In this document: piece after piece, positions 12,917 through 19,653 of the stretch
Position numbering within the stretch: the stretch's first letter is position 1
Layout: every line of letters starts with the position of its first letter
Source: an uncultured Oscillibacter sp.
GTDB taxonomy: Bacteria > Bacillota > Clostridia > Oscillospirales > Oscillospiraceae
DNA length: 19,653 nucleotides
Reading direction: 5' to 3'
Assembly: GCA_910577405.1 (NCBI GenBank)
Contig: CAJTMG010000035.1
Location: 1-19,653 of the forward strand
Notes under the pieces: generated by a model
What the model saw: the letters and a program-made list of their open reading frames with translations, nothing else
What the model was told of the DNA's origin: nothing
The model's database searches: none
Made by a program: the position numbers and the translations under genes

Positions 12917-15043
12917 ATGAGACATTTTTCAGAAGTCTATGCCCTTCTGCGGCGGAAAAACAGGAAGCAGTACGCGCTTTTATCTGGCTGCTGTTTCTTC
13001 TCGGTGCTGCTGATTACGGCCTATGTCTGCATGATGCGGGCGCCCACGATACTGAATGTCCTTCCGGAGGGCGGGGACAGCCGGAAGCAGGTCATGATGA
13101 TTTTTGTCCTGGCCGTGGTTGGATGCGGGGTCTTCACGACTTACGCGGCGGGACTGTTCTTCCGGCAGAAATCCAGAGAAATGGGCATATTTCTGGCCCT
13201 GGGAGCTTCGCGCAGGCAGGTCCGGCGGGAGATGTTCCGGGAACTGGGCGTGATTTCCTTTGGGTCCTGCATAACGGGCGCGGTGCTGGGCGGACCTCTG
13301 GCCTGGGGCTTATGGCAGATTTTCCGGCTTTGCGTGGTGGATACGGAGGAAATGCGTCTGACGTTTGCACCCAATGCCTACACGCTGTCCCTGGCCTTTT
13401 CCGTCTTCGTGATCGTCATGATGTTTGTTCTGGGAGGCCGCTCCGTCAAAAAGACCAATATCATTGATATCGTGCAGGAGTCCCATAAGTCCGAACCCAT
13501 CCGGGACGTGCCTCGCTGGTATGGTTTCGCAGGAATCGCGCTGCTGGTACTGGGCGGCGGGGGCGGTTACCTGATACCCACTTTCTTTGTAACGGGCCTC
13601 CACTGGTACCCGCCGGGGTGGGTTGAAGCTTTGTTTTACCTCCCCATGCTGGCCGGCCTTTATATGATTCTGCTCCATACGGTGGTCAACGGCTGGAACA
13701 GCAAAAAGAAGCTCTACAAAGATCTCATCGCCACCAGTCAGATGCGCTTTCAGGGCCGTCAGACAGTGCGGAATATGCTGGTCATGACCCTCCTGATTGC
13801 GGGGGCGTACTTCGGCAGCTTCTACACCCCTATGATGGGTACTGGGTCCATAATCAGCTACGACGCCCGTCCGGCAGACTACGTTTATAACTTCCGGGCA
13901 GACCAGAATCTCCCGCTGGAGGATGAAGTGCGGGCCATGGCGGAACAGTACGGCGTAAGCATCACAGACTTTGCCGCCGCGCCCATGATACGTCTGGCAG
14001 TGGATGGAGAGGACCATGTGGAAGTGGATGGTCCTATGGGAACCACCTGGCACACGGAATATCGGGAAGAGATGGCGTCTGAGCTGTTCTTGTCTGCATC
14101 CGGCTATGAGATCCTGACTGGCGAACATTTGGACCTGCGTTCCGGCGAGCTGCGAGGTGTACTGGACATGGAGGAGAGCAGACTGGGCTTCAGACCGGAG
14201 GCCGGTTTGGTGACGAACTATCTGACGAAAGAACGCCTTGTCTCGGAGACGCTGGACCCCTTGCATTACGACAGCCTGTTTGGACGTTTTGTCATCAGCG
14301 ACGCGGATTTTGCCGTGCTCAGCCAGGGTCTGACGGACGAGTGGAAGGAAACGCAGGTCTGCTTCAATGTAGAAAACTGTGAGGAAACCTACGACTTTGC
14401 CAAGGCCCTTTTCAATGAGATTGTCGACCGTTCCACCATAGACGTGGCGCAGTTTGACGGCTGGGACCCGGTTGTCCGCGAACAGTACATTGCAAAGGAA
14501 GGACGCTATTTCCTGGACCGGGAGCATTGCGCCGAAGAAGGCTTCACGTGCATCGACTACGAACAGCGGGACAGTTCCGCTTTCCGGATGAGCTGGCAGT
14601 ATATGCCCCAATTCCGGATTCTGGACAAGGTGGATTTCGTCAAGACCACGGCGGTGTTCCTGATCCTCTTTGTCTTCATCGCCATTGTCTGCTTTGCCGC
14701 CGTGATTGTCATTGCCTACACCCGCTGCATGACCATTGCCCTGACCAATGCCAAAGTCTATGACGACCTCCGGCATCTGGGCGCGTCCAATGTGTATCTC
14801 CGCCGTTCGGTACAGGGGCAGGTGAAACGGGTCTTCTTTACGCCGGCCTTTACGGGAACCGTGCTGATTTACGCCTTTTACGTCATGATTATGTACTTTA
14901 ACGGCAATCCCCCGGGCATTACCTTCTCTGAAGCGGCGGGTCTTCTGGCAAGCCTGATGGTCATTGCGGCAGTATCGGCGCTGCTCTATGCCGTCTTCCG
15001 CCTGACCCTCCGGAACGTCTGCAAAGCCCTGCAAATCAGATAA
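12917..15043 (+). CDS. ABC transporter permease, BceB-like (FtsX family)
   Basis: This encodes 708 residues, slightly longer than the 620-670 of typical BceB/VraG proteins. Hydrophobicity suggests ten helices: at about 19-40, 59-82, 112-136, 155-175, 203-226, 238-258, 288-308, then 578-604, 637-660 and 672-698. Between helices seven and eight lies a soluble domain of about 270 residues, the hallmark of BceB proteins, in which it contacts peptide antibiotics or their lipid targets. FtsX-type motifs are present (EMGIFLALGASRRQVRREMFRE near 90-110 and YDDLRHLGASNVYLRR near the end). Start: ATG at 12917 with AAGGAG ten bases upstream. It pairs with the ATPase upstream. BceAB units normally sit beside an OmpR-type regulator; here a LytTR system takes that place. 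It is followed by a strong terminator. Confidence 0.92.
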   Translation: MRHFSEVYALLRRKNRKQYALLSGCCFFSVLLITAYVCMMRAPTILNVLPEGGDSRKQVMMIFVLAVVGCGVFTTYAAGLFFRQKSREMGIFLALGASRRQVRREMFRELGVISFGSCITGAVLGGPLAWGLWQIFRLCVVDTEEMRLTFAPNAYTLSLAFSVFVIVMMFVLGGRSVKKTNIIDIVQESHKSEPIRDVPRWYGFAGIALLVLGGGGGYLIPTFFVTGLHWYPPGWVEALFYLPMLAGLYMILLHTVVNGWNSKKKLYKDLIATSQMRFQGRQTVRNMLVMTLLIAGAYFGSFYTPMMGTGSIISYDARPADYVYNFRADQNLPLEDEVRAMAEQYGVSITDFAAAPMIRLAVDGEDHVEVDGPMGTTWHTEYREEMASELFLSASGYEILTGEHLDLRSGELRGVLDMEESRLGFRPEAGLVTNYLTKERLVSETLDPLHYDSLFGRFVISDADFAVLSQGLTDEWKETQVCFNVENCEETYDFAKALFNEIVDRSTIDVAQFDGWDPVVREQYIAKEGRYFLDREHCAEEGFTCIDYEQRDSSAFRMSWQYMPQFRILDKVDFVKTTAVFLILFVFIAIVCFAAVIVIAYTRCMTIALTNAKVYDDLRHLGASNVYLRRSVQGQVKRVFFTPAFTGTVLIYAFYVMIMYFNGNPPGITFSEAAGLLASLMVIAAVSALLYAVFRLTLRNVCKALQIR

Positions 15044-15049
15044 GCAGCG

Positions 15050-15105
15050 AAAAACAGAAGCCAGGCTCTTCCCATCAAAAGGAAAATCCTGGCTTCTGAT
15101 TTTTT
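15050..15105. terminator. Bidirectional intrinsic terminator
   Basis: CAGAAGCCAGG (15055-15065) pairs perfectly with CCTGGCTTCTG (15088-15098). On the plus strand ATTTTTT follows (ending 15105), and on the minus strand GTTTTTC follows (15050-15054). It closes both the ABC operon and the convergent decarboxylase gene. Confidence 0.85.
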
Positions 15106-15175
15106 GACATTCAAAGACGCGCGCCAGCTTTATGGAACAGACGAAAAGCCGTCAGATACACCAAGTGTCTCCGGC

Positions 15176-16432
15176 TCACCAGATAAGGGTGGCGAAATAG
15201 TCGTCCAGCGTCTCGGCACGGCGGATCAGGTCCACGGAGCCATCCTCACGGAGAAGCAGCTCAGCGGAGCGCAGTTTGCCGTTGTAGTTGTAGCCCATAG
15301 AGGAGCCGTGGGCCCCGGTATCGTGAATCACCAGCAGGTCCCCGACAGCGCTTTCCGGCAGCATACGGTCCACGGCAAACTTGTCGTTGTTTTCACAGAG
15401 GCTTCCGGCCACGTCGTATTTATGGGAACAGGGAGCGTACTCCTTGCCCAGAACGGTGATATGATGGTACGCGCCGTACATTGCGGGACGCATCAGATTG
15501 CAGGCGCAGGCGTCCACACCCAGATAGTCCTTGTAGATATGCTTCTCGTGAATGACCCGGGTCACCAGATGGCCGAAGGGCGCCAGCATATAACGGCCCA
15601 GTTCGGTATAAAGGGCGGCGTCACCCATTCCGGCGGGGACCAGGATGTCCTCGTAAGCCTGCCGGACGCCTTGGCCGATCACGTCAATATCCGTCACAGG
15701 GTCCTCGGGGCGGTAGGGCACGCCGACGCCGCCGGAGAGATTGATAAAGGTGACGCGGCAGCCGGTTTCTTTCTGCAAGTCCACGGCAAGCTGGAAGAGA
15801 ATCCGGGCGAGAGCGGGGTAATAATCGTTGGACAGGGTGTTGGAAGCGAGAAAGGCATGAATACCGAATTCCTTTGTCCCCAATTCCTTCAGACGCCGGA
15901 AGGCCTCCGCGATCTGTGGCCGGGTCATGCCGTACTTGGCGTCACCGGGGTTGTCCATGACCTGCACTCCGTCCCGGCTGGCCCCAAGCTGGAAGACTCC
16001 GCCGGGATTGAAACGGCAGCAGAGCTTTTCCGGCGCTTTCCCTACGGCCTGGATCAGCGTGTCAATCAGGGTAATATCGTCCAGATTGATGATGCTGCCC
16101 AGCTCGTAAGCCTTCCGGAACTCCTCCTCGGTGGTATTGTTGGAGGAAAACATAATGTCCTCCCCCACGACGCCGCTCCGGGCTGACAGTTCCAGCTCCG
16201 CCAGGGAAGAGCAGTCGCAGCCGCAGCCCTCCTCATGGAGAATTTTCAGGATAGCGGGGATAGGGGTGGCTTTGACCGCGAAGTATTCCCGGAAATTGGG
16301 ATTCCAGGAAAAGGCGGCTTTCAGGTGCCGGGCGTTTTCCCGGATGCCCTTCTCGTCGTAGATATGGAAGGGGGTAGGATACTGAGCGGCGATGGCTTCC
16401 AACTGCGGGCCGGTGGCAAAGGGTGTTTTCAT
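15176..16432 (-). CDS. lysA: Diaminopimelate decarboxylase
   Basis: This encodes 418 residues, the usual length. It catalyses the last step of lysine synthesis, turning meso-diaminopimelate into L-lysine with PLP. Lys54 in EYFAVKATP forms the Schiff base, the glycine-rich INLSGGVGVPYRPE binds the cofactor phosphate, and GSLCENNDKFAVDRMLP corresponds to the Cys-Glu substrate motif of fold III decarboxylases. HDTGAHGSSMGYNYNG near the C-terminus is typical of the enzyme. Instead of the common HIGSQ motif it has GIHAFLASNTL, as in a subgroup seen in gut Clostridia. Start: ATG at 16432 with GAGG nine bases upstream; an ATG eleven codons earlier has no site. It is single, divergent to the aminotransferase, with its own promoter and a shared terminator. 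Other fold III decarboxylases are less likely. Confidence 0.9.
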   Translation of the reverse strand: MKTPFATGPQLEAIAAQYPTPFHIYDEKGIRENARHLKAAFSWNPNFREYFAVKATPIPAILKILHEEGCGCDCSSLAELELSARSGVVGEDIMFSSNNTTEEEFRKAYELGSIINLDDITLIDTLIQAVGKAPEKLCCRFNPGGVFQLGASRDGVQVMDNPGDAKYGMTRPQIAEAFRRLKELGTKEFGIHAFLASNTLSNDYYPALARILFQLAVDLQKETGCRVTFINLSGGVGVPYRPEDPVTDIDVIGQGVRQAYEDILVPAGMGDAALYTELGRYMLAPFGHLVTRVIHEKHIYKDYLGVDACACNLMRPAMYGAYHHITVLGKEYAPCSHKYDVAGSLCENNDKFAVDRMLPESAVGDLLVIHDTGAHGSSMGYNYNGKLRSAELLLREDGSVDLIRRAETLDDYFATLIW

Positions 16433-16473
16433 TGGTAAAACCTCGAATCTTTCAAAAATCAGCAAGCGTCTCT

Positions 16474-16503
16474 ATTTTATGCGCCTGCCCATACCGCTGT
16501 CAA
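16474..16503 (-). promoter_or_regulatory. Promoter of lysA
   Basis: On the minus strand a perfect TTGACA (16498-16503) and TAAAAT (16474-16479) are separated by 18 bp, 41 bp before the ATG. The region before lysA is too short for a lysine riboswitch, and none of its motifs were seen. Confidence 0.75.
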
Positions 16504-16548
16504 GGAAAACGGCAAAATTTCTTTGGCGGAATCCACAAAAAACGCCCC

Positions 16549-16577
16549 TTGCCTTTTGCCGCCGGCTGTCTTACAAT
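16549..16577 (+). promoter_or_regulatory. Promoter of the aminotransferase operon
   Basis: TTGCCT (16549-16554) and TACAAT (16572-16577) are separated by 17 bp, 24 bp before the ATG at 16602, so the leader is very short. It is divergent to the lysA promoter, 45 bp away. Confidence 0.65.
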
Positions 16578-16601
16578 GAAGAAAAGGGAGGGGAAGCGAA
16601 T

Positions 16602-17735
16602 ATGATCTACCTGGACAACGCCGCCACGACACAGAGGAAGCCTCCGGAAGTAGGCGCGGCGGTACTGGAAGCCCTGTCCTCCTGCGGGAACTGCGGGCGG
16701 GGGGTCCATGAAGGCGCGCTGTCAGCCGGACGGATGGTCTATGGTGTGCGTCAGAAGCTGGCGGACTTCTTCCACGCCCCCAGACCGGAACGGGTGGCCT
16801 TTGCTTTGAATGCAACCATGGCCCTGAACACGGCAATCGCAGGCCTGCTCACGCCGGAGGACCACGCCATTTCCACCGACTGGGACCATAATTCCGTCCT
16901 GCGGCCCCTCTACCGTCTGGAAGCGGCAGGCATGGGGCTGGATTTTGTTCCCGCGGGTCCTGACGGCGCGCTGGATTACGATGCCCTGCCAAAGCTCCTG
17001 CGGCCCAATACCAAGGCCATTGTCTGCACCCACGCTTCCAACCTGACGGGAGACCTGCTGGATTTGCCCCGGGTCAGCGACTTTGCCCGGAACCACGGAC
17101 TGCGGCTGATTCTGGACGCGTCCCAGACCGCCGGAAGCCTGCCAATCGACATGGAAAGGGACGGAATCGACGTTCTGTGCTTCACCGGCCATAAAGCGCT
17201 GCTGGGACCTCAGGGGACCGGCGGCCTGTGCCTGGGACCGGGGACAGATCTGCGGCCCTTTGCGGTCGGCGGCACAGGCGTCCAGAGCCATTCGCCCGCA
17301 CAGCCAGAGAACTACCCCACGCGTCTGGAAGCCGGTACTTTGAACGCCCACGGCATCGCGGGACTGGGCGCGGCGCTGGATGTCCTTGCAGATAAAAGGG
17401 AAGCCTTCCACGTTCACGCCAACGCCCTGGCCCGGCGCTTCTATGAGGCGGTCCGGAATCTGCCGGGGGTCCGGGTGTACGGCGATTTCTCCGGAGAACG
17501 GACGGCTGTTGCTGCGCTGAACATCGGGGACGTGGATTCCGGCGCGGCGGCGGACGAGCTGATGGAACGGTTTGGGATTGCCGTCCGTCCCGGAGCACAC
17601 TGCGCGCCAAGACTGCATAAAGCGTTAGGGACCACAGAACAGGGCGCGATACGTTTTTCCTGGTCCGGCCTGAGTACGGAAGAGGAAACGGAGGCGGCGA
17701 TCATGGCTGTCCGGACGCTGGTGATGGAAGAGTAA
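16602..17735 (+). CDS. Class V aminotransferase, cysteine desulfurase family
   Basis: This encodes 377 residues. MIYLDNAATTQRKP is the standard start of cysteine desulfurases and selenocysteine lyases. His95 in DWDHNSVLRPL, Asp172 in LILDASQTAGS and Lys198 in CFTGHKALLGPQGTGG make up the PLP site; Lys198 forms the Schiff base. Cys334 in RPGAHCAPRLHKALGT occupies the position of the persulfide-forming cysteine. The sequence pattern fits the EF2568-type subfamily (TIGR01977) rather than IscS or SufS, and the substrate may be cysteine or selenocysteine. Start: ATG at 16602 with AGGGAGGGG seven bases upstream; the open frame goes 70 codons further but crosses the promoter. It heads an operon with the Cys-rich small protein, 39 bp downstream, and the Nudix gene. 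Confidence 0.9.
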   Translation: MIYLDNAATTQRKPPEVGAAVLEALSSCGNCGRGVHEGALSAGRMVYGVRQKLADFFHAPRPERVAFALNATMALNTAIAGLLTPEDHAISTDWDHNSVLRPLYRLEAAGMGLDFVPAGPDGALDYDALPKLLRPNTKAIVCTHASNLTGDLLDLPRVSDFARNHGLRLILDASQTAGSLPIDMERDGIDVLCFTGHKALLGPQGTGGLCLGPGTDLRPFAVGGTGVQSHSPAQPENYPTRLEAGTLNAHGIAGLGAALDVLADKREAFHVHANALARRFYEAVRNLPGVRVYGDFSGERTAVAALNIGDVDSGAAADELMERFGIAVRPGAHCAPRLHKALGTTEQGAIRFSWSGLSTEEETEAAIMAVRTLVMEE

Positions 17736-17774
17736 AACGGCGGATGCTGCATTTTCAGAAAAGAGGTTGATGGC

Positions 17775-17948
17775 ATGGGGCATATTTGTGAGGATTGTGT
17801 GTGCTGCGATTATGATGAAGAATTGGAAGCCTACGTCTGCACAATGGATTTGGACGAGGACGAGATGGAGCGTTTTTTGAAGGGAACCAATGCCGGCTGT
17901 CCCTTTTACCGTCCTGGCGGCGATTATAAGACCGCGGGGAAACAATAG
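17775..17948 (+). CDS. Small Cys-rich protein, DUF6472-like
   Basis: This encodes 57 residues. Six cysteines: 5, 8, 10 and 11 (ICEDCVCCDYDEELEAYVC), 22 and 42 (GCPFYRPGGDYK). The spacing, the acidic centre (MDLDEDEMERFLKG) and the CPFYRPGGDYK ending match my recollection of the DUF6472 family. The CxxCxCC cluster and the two later cysteines could bind zinc or an iron-sulfur cluster or take sulfur from a desulfurase; this is inference. Start: ATG with AGAGG nine bases upstream. It lies 39 bp after the desulfurase-family gene and 9 bp before the Nudix gene, so co-transcription is very likely. Its shortness kept it out of usual length filters. Confidence 0.8.
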   Translation: MGHICEDCVCCDYDEELEAYVCTMDLDEDEMERFLKGTNAGCPFYRPGGDYKTAGKQ

Positions 17949-17957
17949 GAGGTGCTT

Positions 17958-18476
17958 ATGGAACTGGTGGATTTATACAATGAGGACCGCGTTCCCCTGG
18001 GCCGTACGGCGGAGCGGAGCGGGCCAAAGAACCCCGGCGAGCTGCGGCTGGTGGTCCATGTGTGCGTGTTCGACAGCCAGGGACGGCTCTTGATTCAGCA
18101 GCGGGCAAAGAAAAAGTATGTCTGGCCGGAGCTGTGGGATGTGTCCATAGGCGGCGGGGTGGACGCGGGAGAAACCAGCCGTCAGGGAGCGGAGCGGGAA
18201 TTCCAAGAGGAGCTGGGCTATAGGCTGGACTTGACAGGCGTGCGGCCTTCTGTGACTGTGAACTTTCCGGAGGGCTTCGACGATTTCTACATCGTGCGCC
18301 GGGACCTGGATCTTTCCTGTCTGACCCTTCAGCGGGAGGAAGTGGCCGGTGTGCGCTGGGCGTCCTTGACGGAAGTCCTTGCTATGCACGCCTCCGGTGC
18401 GTTTATCCCTTACCCCGAGAGCTTCCTTCGCTTCCTGTTTGATATGCGGGAGCAGTTTGGGTTTTCAACGAAATAA
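17958..18476 (+). CDS. Nudix hydrolase
   Basis: This encodes 172 residues. The Nudix box G-x5-E-x7-REUxEExGU is complete at residues 66-88 (GGVDAGETSRQGAEREFQEE, then LGY); its glutamates bind the metal ions. The N-terminus (MELVDLYNEDRVPLGRTAER) and the stretch QQRAKKKYVWPELWDVSIGGGVDAGE resemble the YfcD/isopentenyl-diphosphate isomerase-like branch, whose members hydrolyse or isomerise diphosphate compounds; the substrate is unknown. Start: ATG at 17958, five bases after AGGAGG; a GTG six bases earlier overlaps that site. It is last in the operon, 9 bp behind the Cys-rich protein, and is followed by a hairpin. Confidence 0.9.
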   Translation: MELVDLYNEDRVPLGRTAERSGPKNPGELRLVVHVCVFDSQGRLLIQQRAKKKYVWPELWDVSIGGGVDAGETSRQGAEREFQEELGYRLDLTGVRPSVTVNFPEGFDDFYIVRRDLDLSCLTLQREEVAGVRWASLTEVLAMHASGAFIPYPESFLRFLFDMREQFGFSTK

Positions 18477-18480
18477 TACA

Positions 18481-18536
18481 CCGCCGTTCTGTTGATAATC
18501 GGATGATCGATAATCCAGTTATCAACAGGGCGGCGG
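18481..18536. repeat. Long hairpin after the Nudix gene
   Basis: CCGCCGTTCTGTTGATAA (18481-18498) can pair with TTATCAACAGGGCGGCGG (18519-18536) over 18 bp with two G-T pairs and a 20-nt loop. No T-run follows on the plus strand; the minus strand has a loose T-rich tail. It may be a terminator for one of the converging genes or a member of a palindromic repeat family. The rest of the 18477-18718 gap holds nothing I can identify. Confidence 0.6.
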
Positions 18537-18718
18537 CTGTCTGCATCGAGGAGCATCTTCTTATGATGAGAGCGAAGAAACCAGAAAATCCTTGCGGCGC
18601 AGCGTTTTTTGGACTCTGCAAAATGACAGGGCGCGGCGCTTAAAGGACAAACAGCCAGTAAAATAAGATGGCACGACGCTTTGAAGGGGACAGAGATCCG
18701 CAAAGATGCCGTGTGGAA

Positions 18719-18766
18719 TATAAACAGCTCCGCTCAATCTGCCGGCCTGCACAGATTAAGCGGAGC
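18719..18766 (-). terminator. Intrinsic terminator of the DegV gene
   Basis: On the minus strand GCTCCGCTTAATCTG and CAGATTGAGCGGAGC pair over 15 positions with one mismatch, followed by TGTTTATA. It lies 9 bp past the degV stop codon. Confidence 0.7.
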
Positions 18767-18775
18767 GCTCAGGTT

Positions 18776-19653
18776 TCAGCGATTGGGAGTGTGGGTCGGG
18801 TCGTACTGTCCCGGCGTCTGGAAGAAGGGGATTGCGGCGTCGTCCCGTCTCATGAACAGCAGGCCAAAGGACCCCGGACCGCAGTTGCTGGCGATAGCTG
18901 GGGACGCTTTTTGCAGGTAGACCCGTTCAAAGGGACAGTATTGATTCACCAGGTTCTGAATAAACTGTAAACTCTTCTCATCCATACCGGAATAGGTGAT
19001 AAAAAGAATGCGCCGGTCGATATTTTTGGTATCCTGGAGGGTTTTCCGGACATATTTCTTTGCCATATGAGTAAAGCTGCCTATTTCCATCCGTTTGACC
19101 ACCATACGGCTCTTTTTCAAAACAAGCACCGGGTGCAGCAGCAGGGCGTCGCATAGGACCTGGATATGCTTGGAGATACGCCCGGACTGGCACATCATGT
19201 GGGTGCTGTTGATAATGAACGCAGAGGAAATAAACCGTTCCATCTGGCTGATTGATTCCAGGATATCCTTTTTTGCGGCATGATGATCCGCCAGATAAGC
19301 CGCGCAGAGCACCGTAAGGCCCATACTGCTGGAGAGGTGGCCGGAATCAATGACGGTGACATTCTCAAAGGATTTTGCCGCTTCCAAGGCATTCTGATAA
19401 CCGCCGCTGACGTGCTTTGCCATGGTGATGTGAATGATATTCTGCGCCTCCGTCAGCTTTTCCGCAAAGAACCGCTCATAGTCCTCCACATCCGGCGGCT
19501 GAGAGTACCCTGTACGGCCCTCAGAGATATGTATCAGCAGCTCGTCGGTATCCAGCTCCTGTTCATCCAGAAAACGCCCCTCGTCGGTACAGATATAGTA
19601 GTGCTTTGTAAAGTCTAAACCTCTATAATAGGGTAAAGATGTTTCAGTTTGGT
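18776..19653 (-). CDS. DegV family protein (fatty-acid-binding), 5' end outside window
   Basis: The frame is open without a stop from the window edge (first full codon 19651-19649) to TGA at 18776-18778, giving 291 residues, so a shorter reading from the GTG at 19489 is wrong. Beginning near the edge, GLDFTKHYYICTDEGRFLDE and GRTGYSQPPDVEDYERFFAE match the DegV N-terminal domain with its Ser-Gln-Pro motif. AKHVSGGYQNALEAAK and VIDSGHLSSSMGL form the lipid-carboxylate site, and PAIASNCGPGSFGLLF is the C-terminal DegV signature. DegV/FakB proteins bind a fatty acid and present it to the kinase FakA. About 25-30 N-terminal residues are missing. The gene is convergent to the Nudix operon and has its own terminator; no neighbours are visible upstream. 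Confidence 0.92.
   Translation of the reverse strand, partial: QTETSLPYYRGLDFTKHYYICTDEGRFLDEQELDTDELLIHISEGRTGYSQPPDVEDYERFFAEKLTEAQNIIHITMAKHVSGGYQNALEAAKSFENVTVIDSGHLSSSMGLTVLCAAYLADHHAAKKDILESISQMERFISSAFIINSTHMMCQSGRISKHIQVLCDALLLHPVLVLKKSRMVVKRMEIGSFTHMAKKYVRKTLQDTKNIDRRILFITYSGMDEKSLQFIQNLVNQYCPFERVYLQKASPAIASNCGPGSFGLLFMRRDDAAIPFFQTPGQYDPTHTPNR

Noticed and set aside
13310..15034. 574-codon minus strand frame
   Set aside because: Antisense to the BceB-like permease; no family likeness.
16433..16601. Lysine riboswitch before lysA
   Set aside because: The lysA leader is under 45 nt, far shorter than a lysine riboswitch, and no terminator lies in it.
18481..18536. Replication-origin-type DnaA boxes
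   Set aside because: Only two near-boxes, both explained by one palindrome; no dnaA or dnaN nearby and no AT-rich unwinding region.
18410..18703. 97-codon minus strand frame before the DegV gene end
   Set aside because: Crosses the 18481-18536 hairpin and the Nudix 3' end, with no ribosome binding site and a random-looking product.

Overview
The window looks like chromosomal DNA from a Gram-positive anaerobe of the class Clostridia, most likely an Oscillospirales-type gut bacterium. This is inferred from a clostridial rplM-rpsI pair, small DUF6440-like and DUF6472-like proteins, a TAXI-type TRAP transporter, LytTR two-component genes, strong GGAGG ribosome binding sites and a GC-rich coding style. 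No rRNA, tRNA, CRISPR array, intact transposase or integrase was found.

Layout. 1-1212 (+): the C-terminal end of a LytTR response regulator with its terminator, a small DUF6440-like protein and an unrecognised, possibly PH-like protein. 1213-1614: an AT-rich stretch without a convincing gene. 1615-2601 (-): ribosomal genes rplM-rpsI with a clear promoter and terminator. 2749-5982 (-): a TAXI-type TRAP transporter, with the lipoprotein receptor first and the fused permease second, separated by a hairpin. 6045-8310 (+): a divergent RpiR-family regulator translationally coupled to an OPA-like MFS transporter. Two almost identical 13-bp dyads lie in the 274-bp divergent spacer. 8371-9046 (-): a YcxB-like membrane protein. 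9094-11218 (-): a LytTR response regulator and GHKL histidine kinase, with overlapping genes and a textbook tandem LytTR box directly upstream of the -35 element. 11269-15105 (+): a divergent operon of a TraX-family membrane protein and a BceAB-type ABC transporter, preceded by an orphan intrinsic terminator. 15050-16503 (-): a diaminopimelate decarboxylase. 16549-18476 (+): an operon of a class V aminotransferase (cysteine desulfurase family), a 57-residue Cys-rich protein and a Nudix hydrolase. 18719-19653 (-): a DegV family protein whose first residues lie outside the window.

How the genes fit together. Two accessory modules stand out. The first is a sensor kinase/LytTR regulator beside a TraX-like protein and a BceAB-like exporter. 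It resembles a peptide- or envelope-stress-sensing detoxification unit, but with a LytTR system in place of the usual BceRS-type OmpR regulator. The second is an RpiR regulator with an OPA-like transporter, back to back with a TRAP uptake system; the twin dyads suggest autoregulation and perhaps co-regulation of both directions. The remaining genes are housekeeping or small metabolic units. All functional statements come from reading the sequence and from family knowledge; no database search was run.
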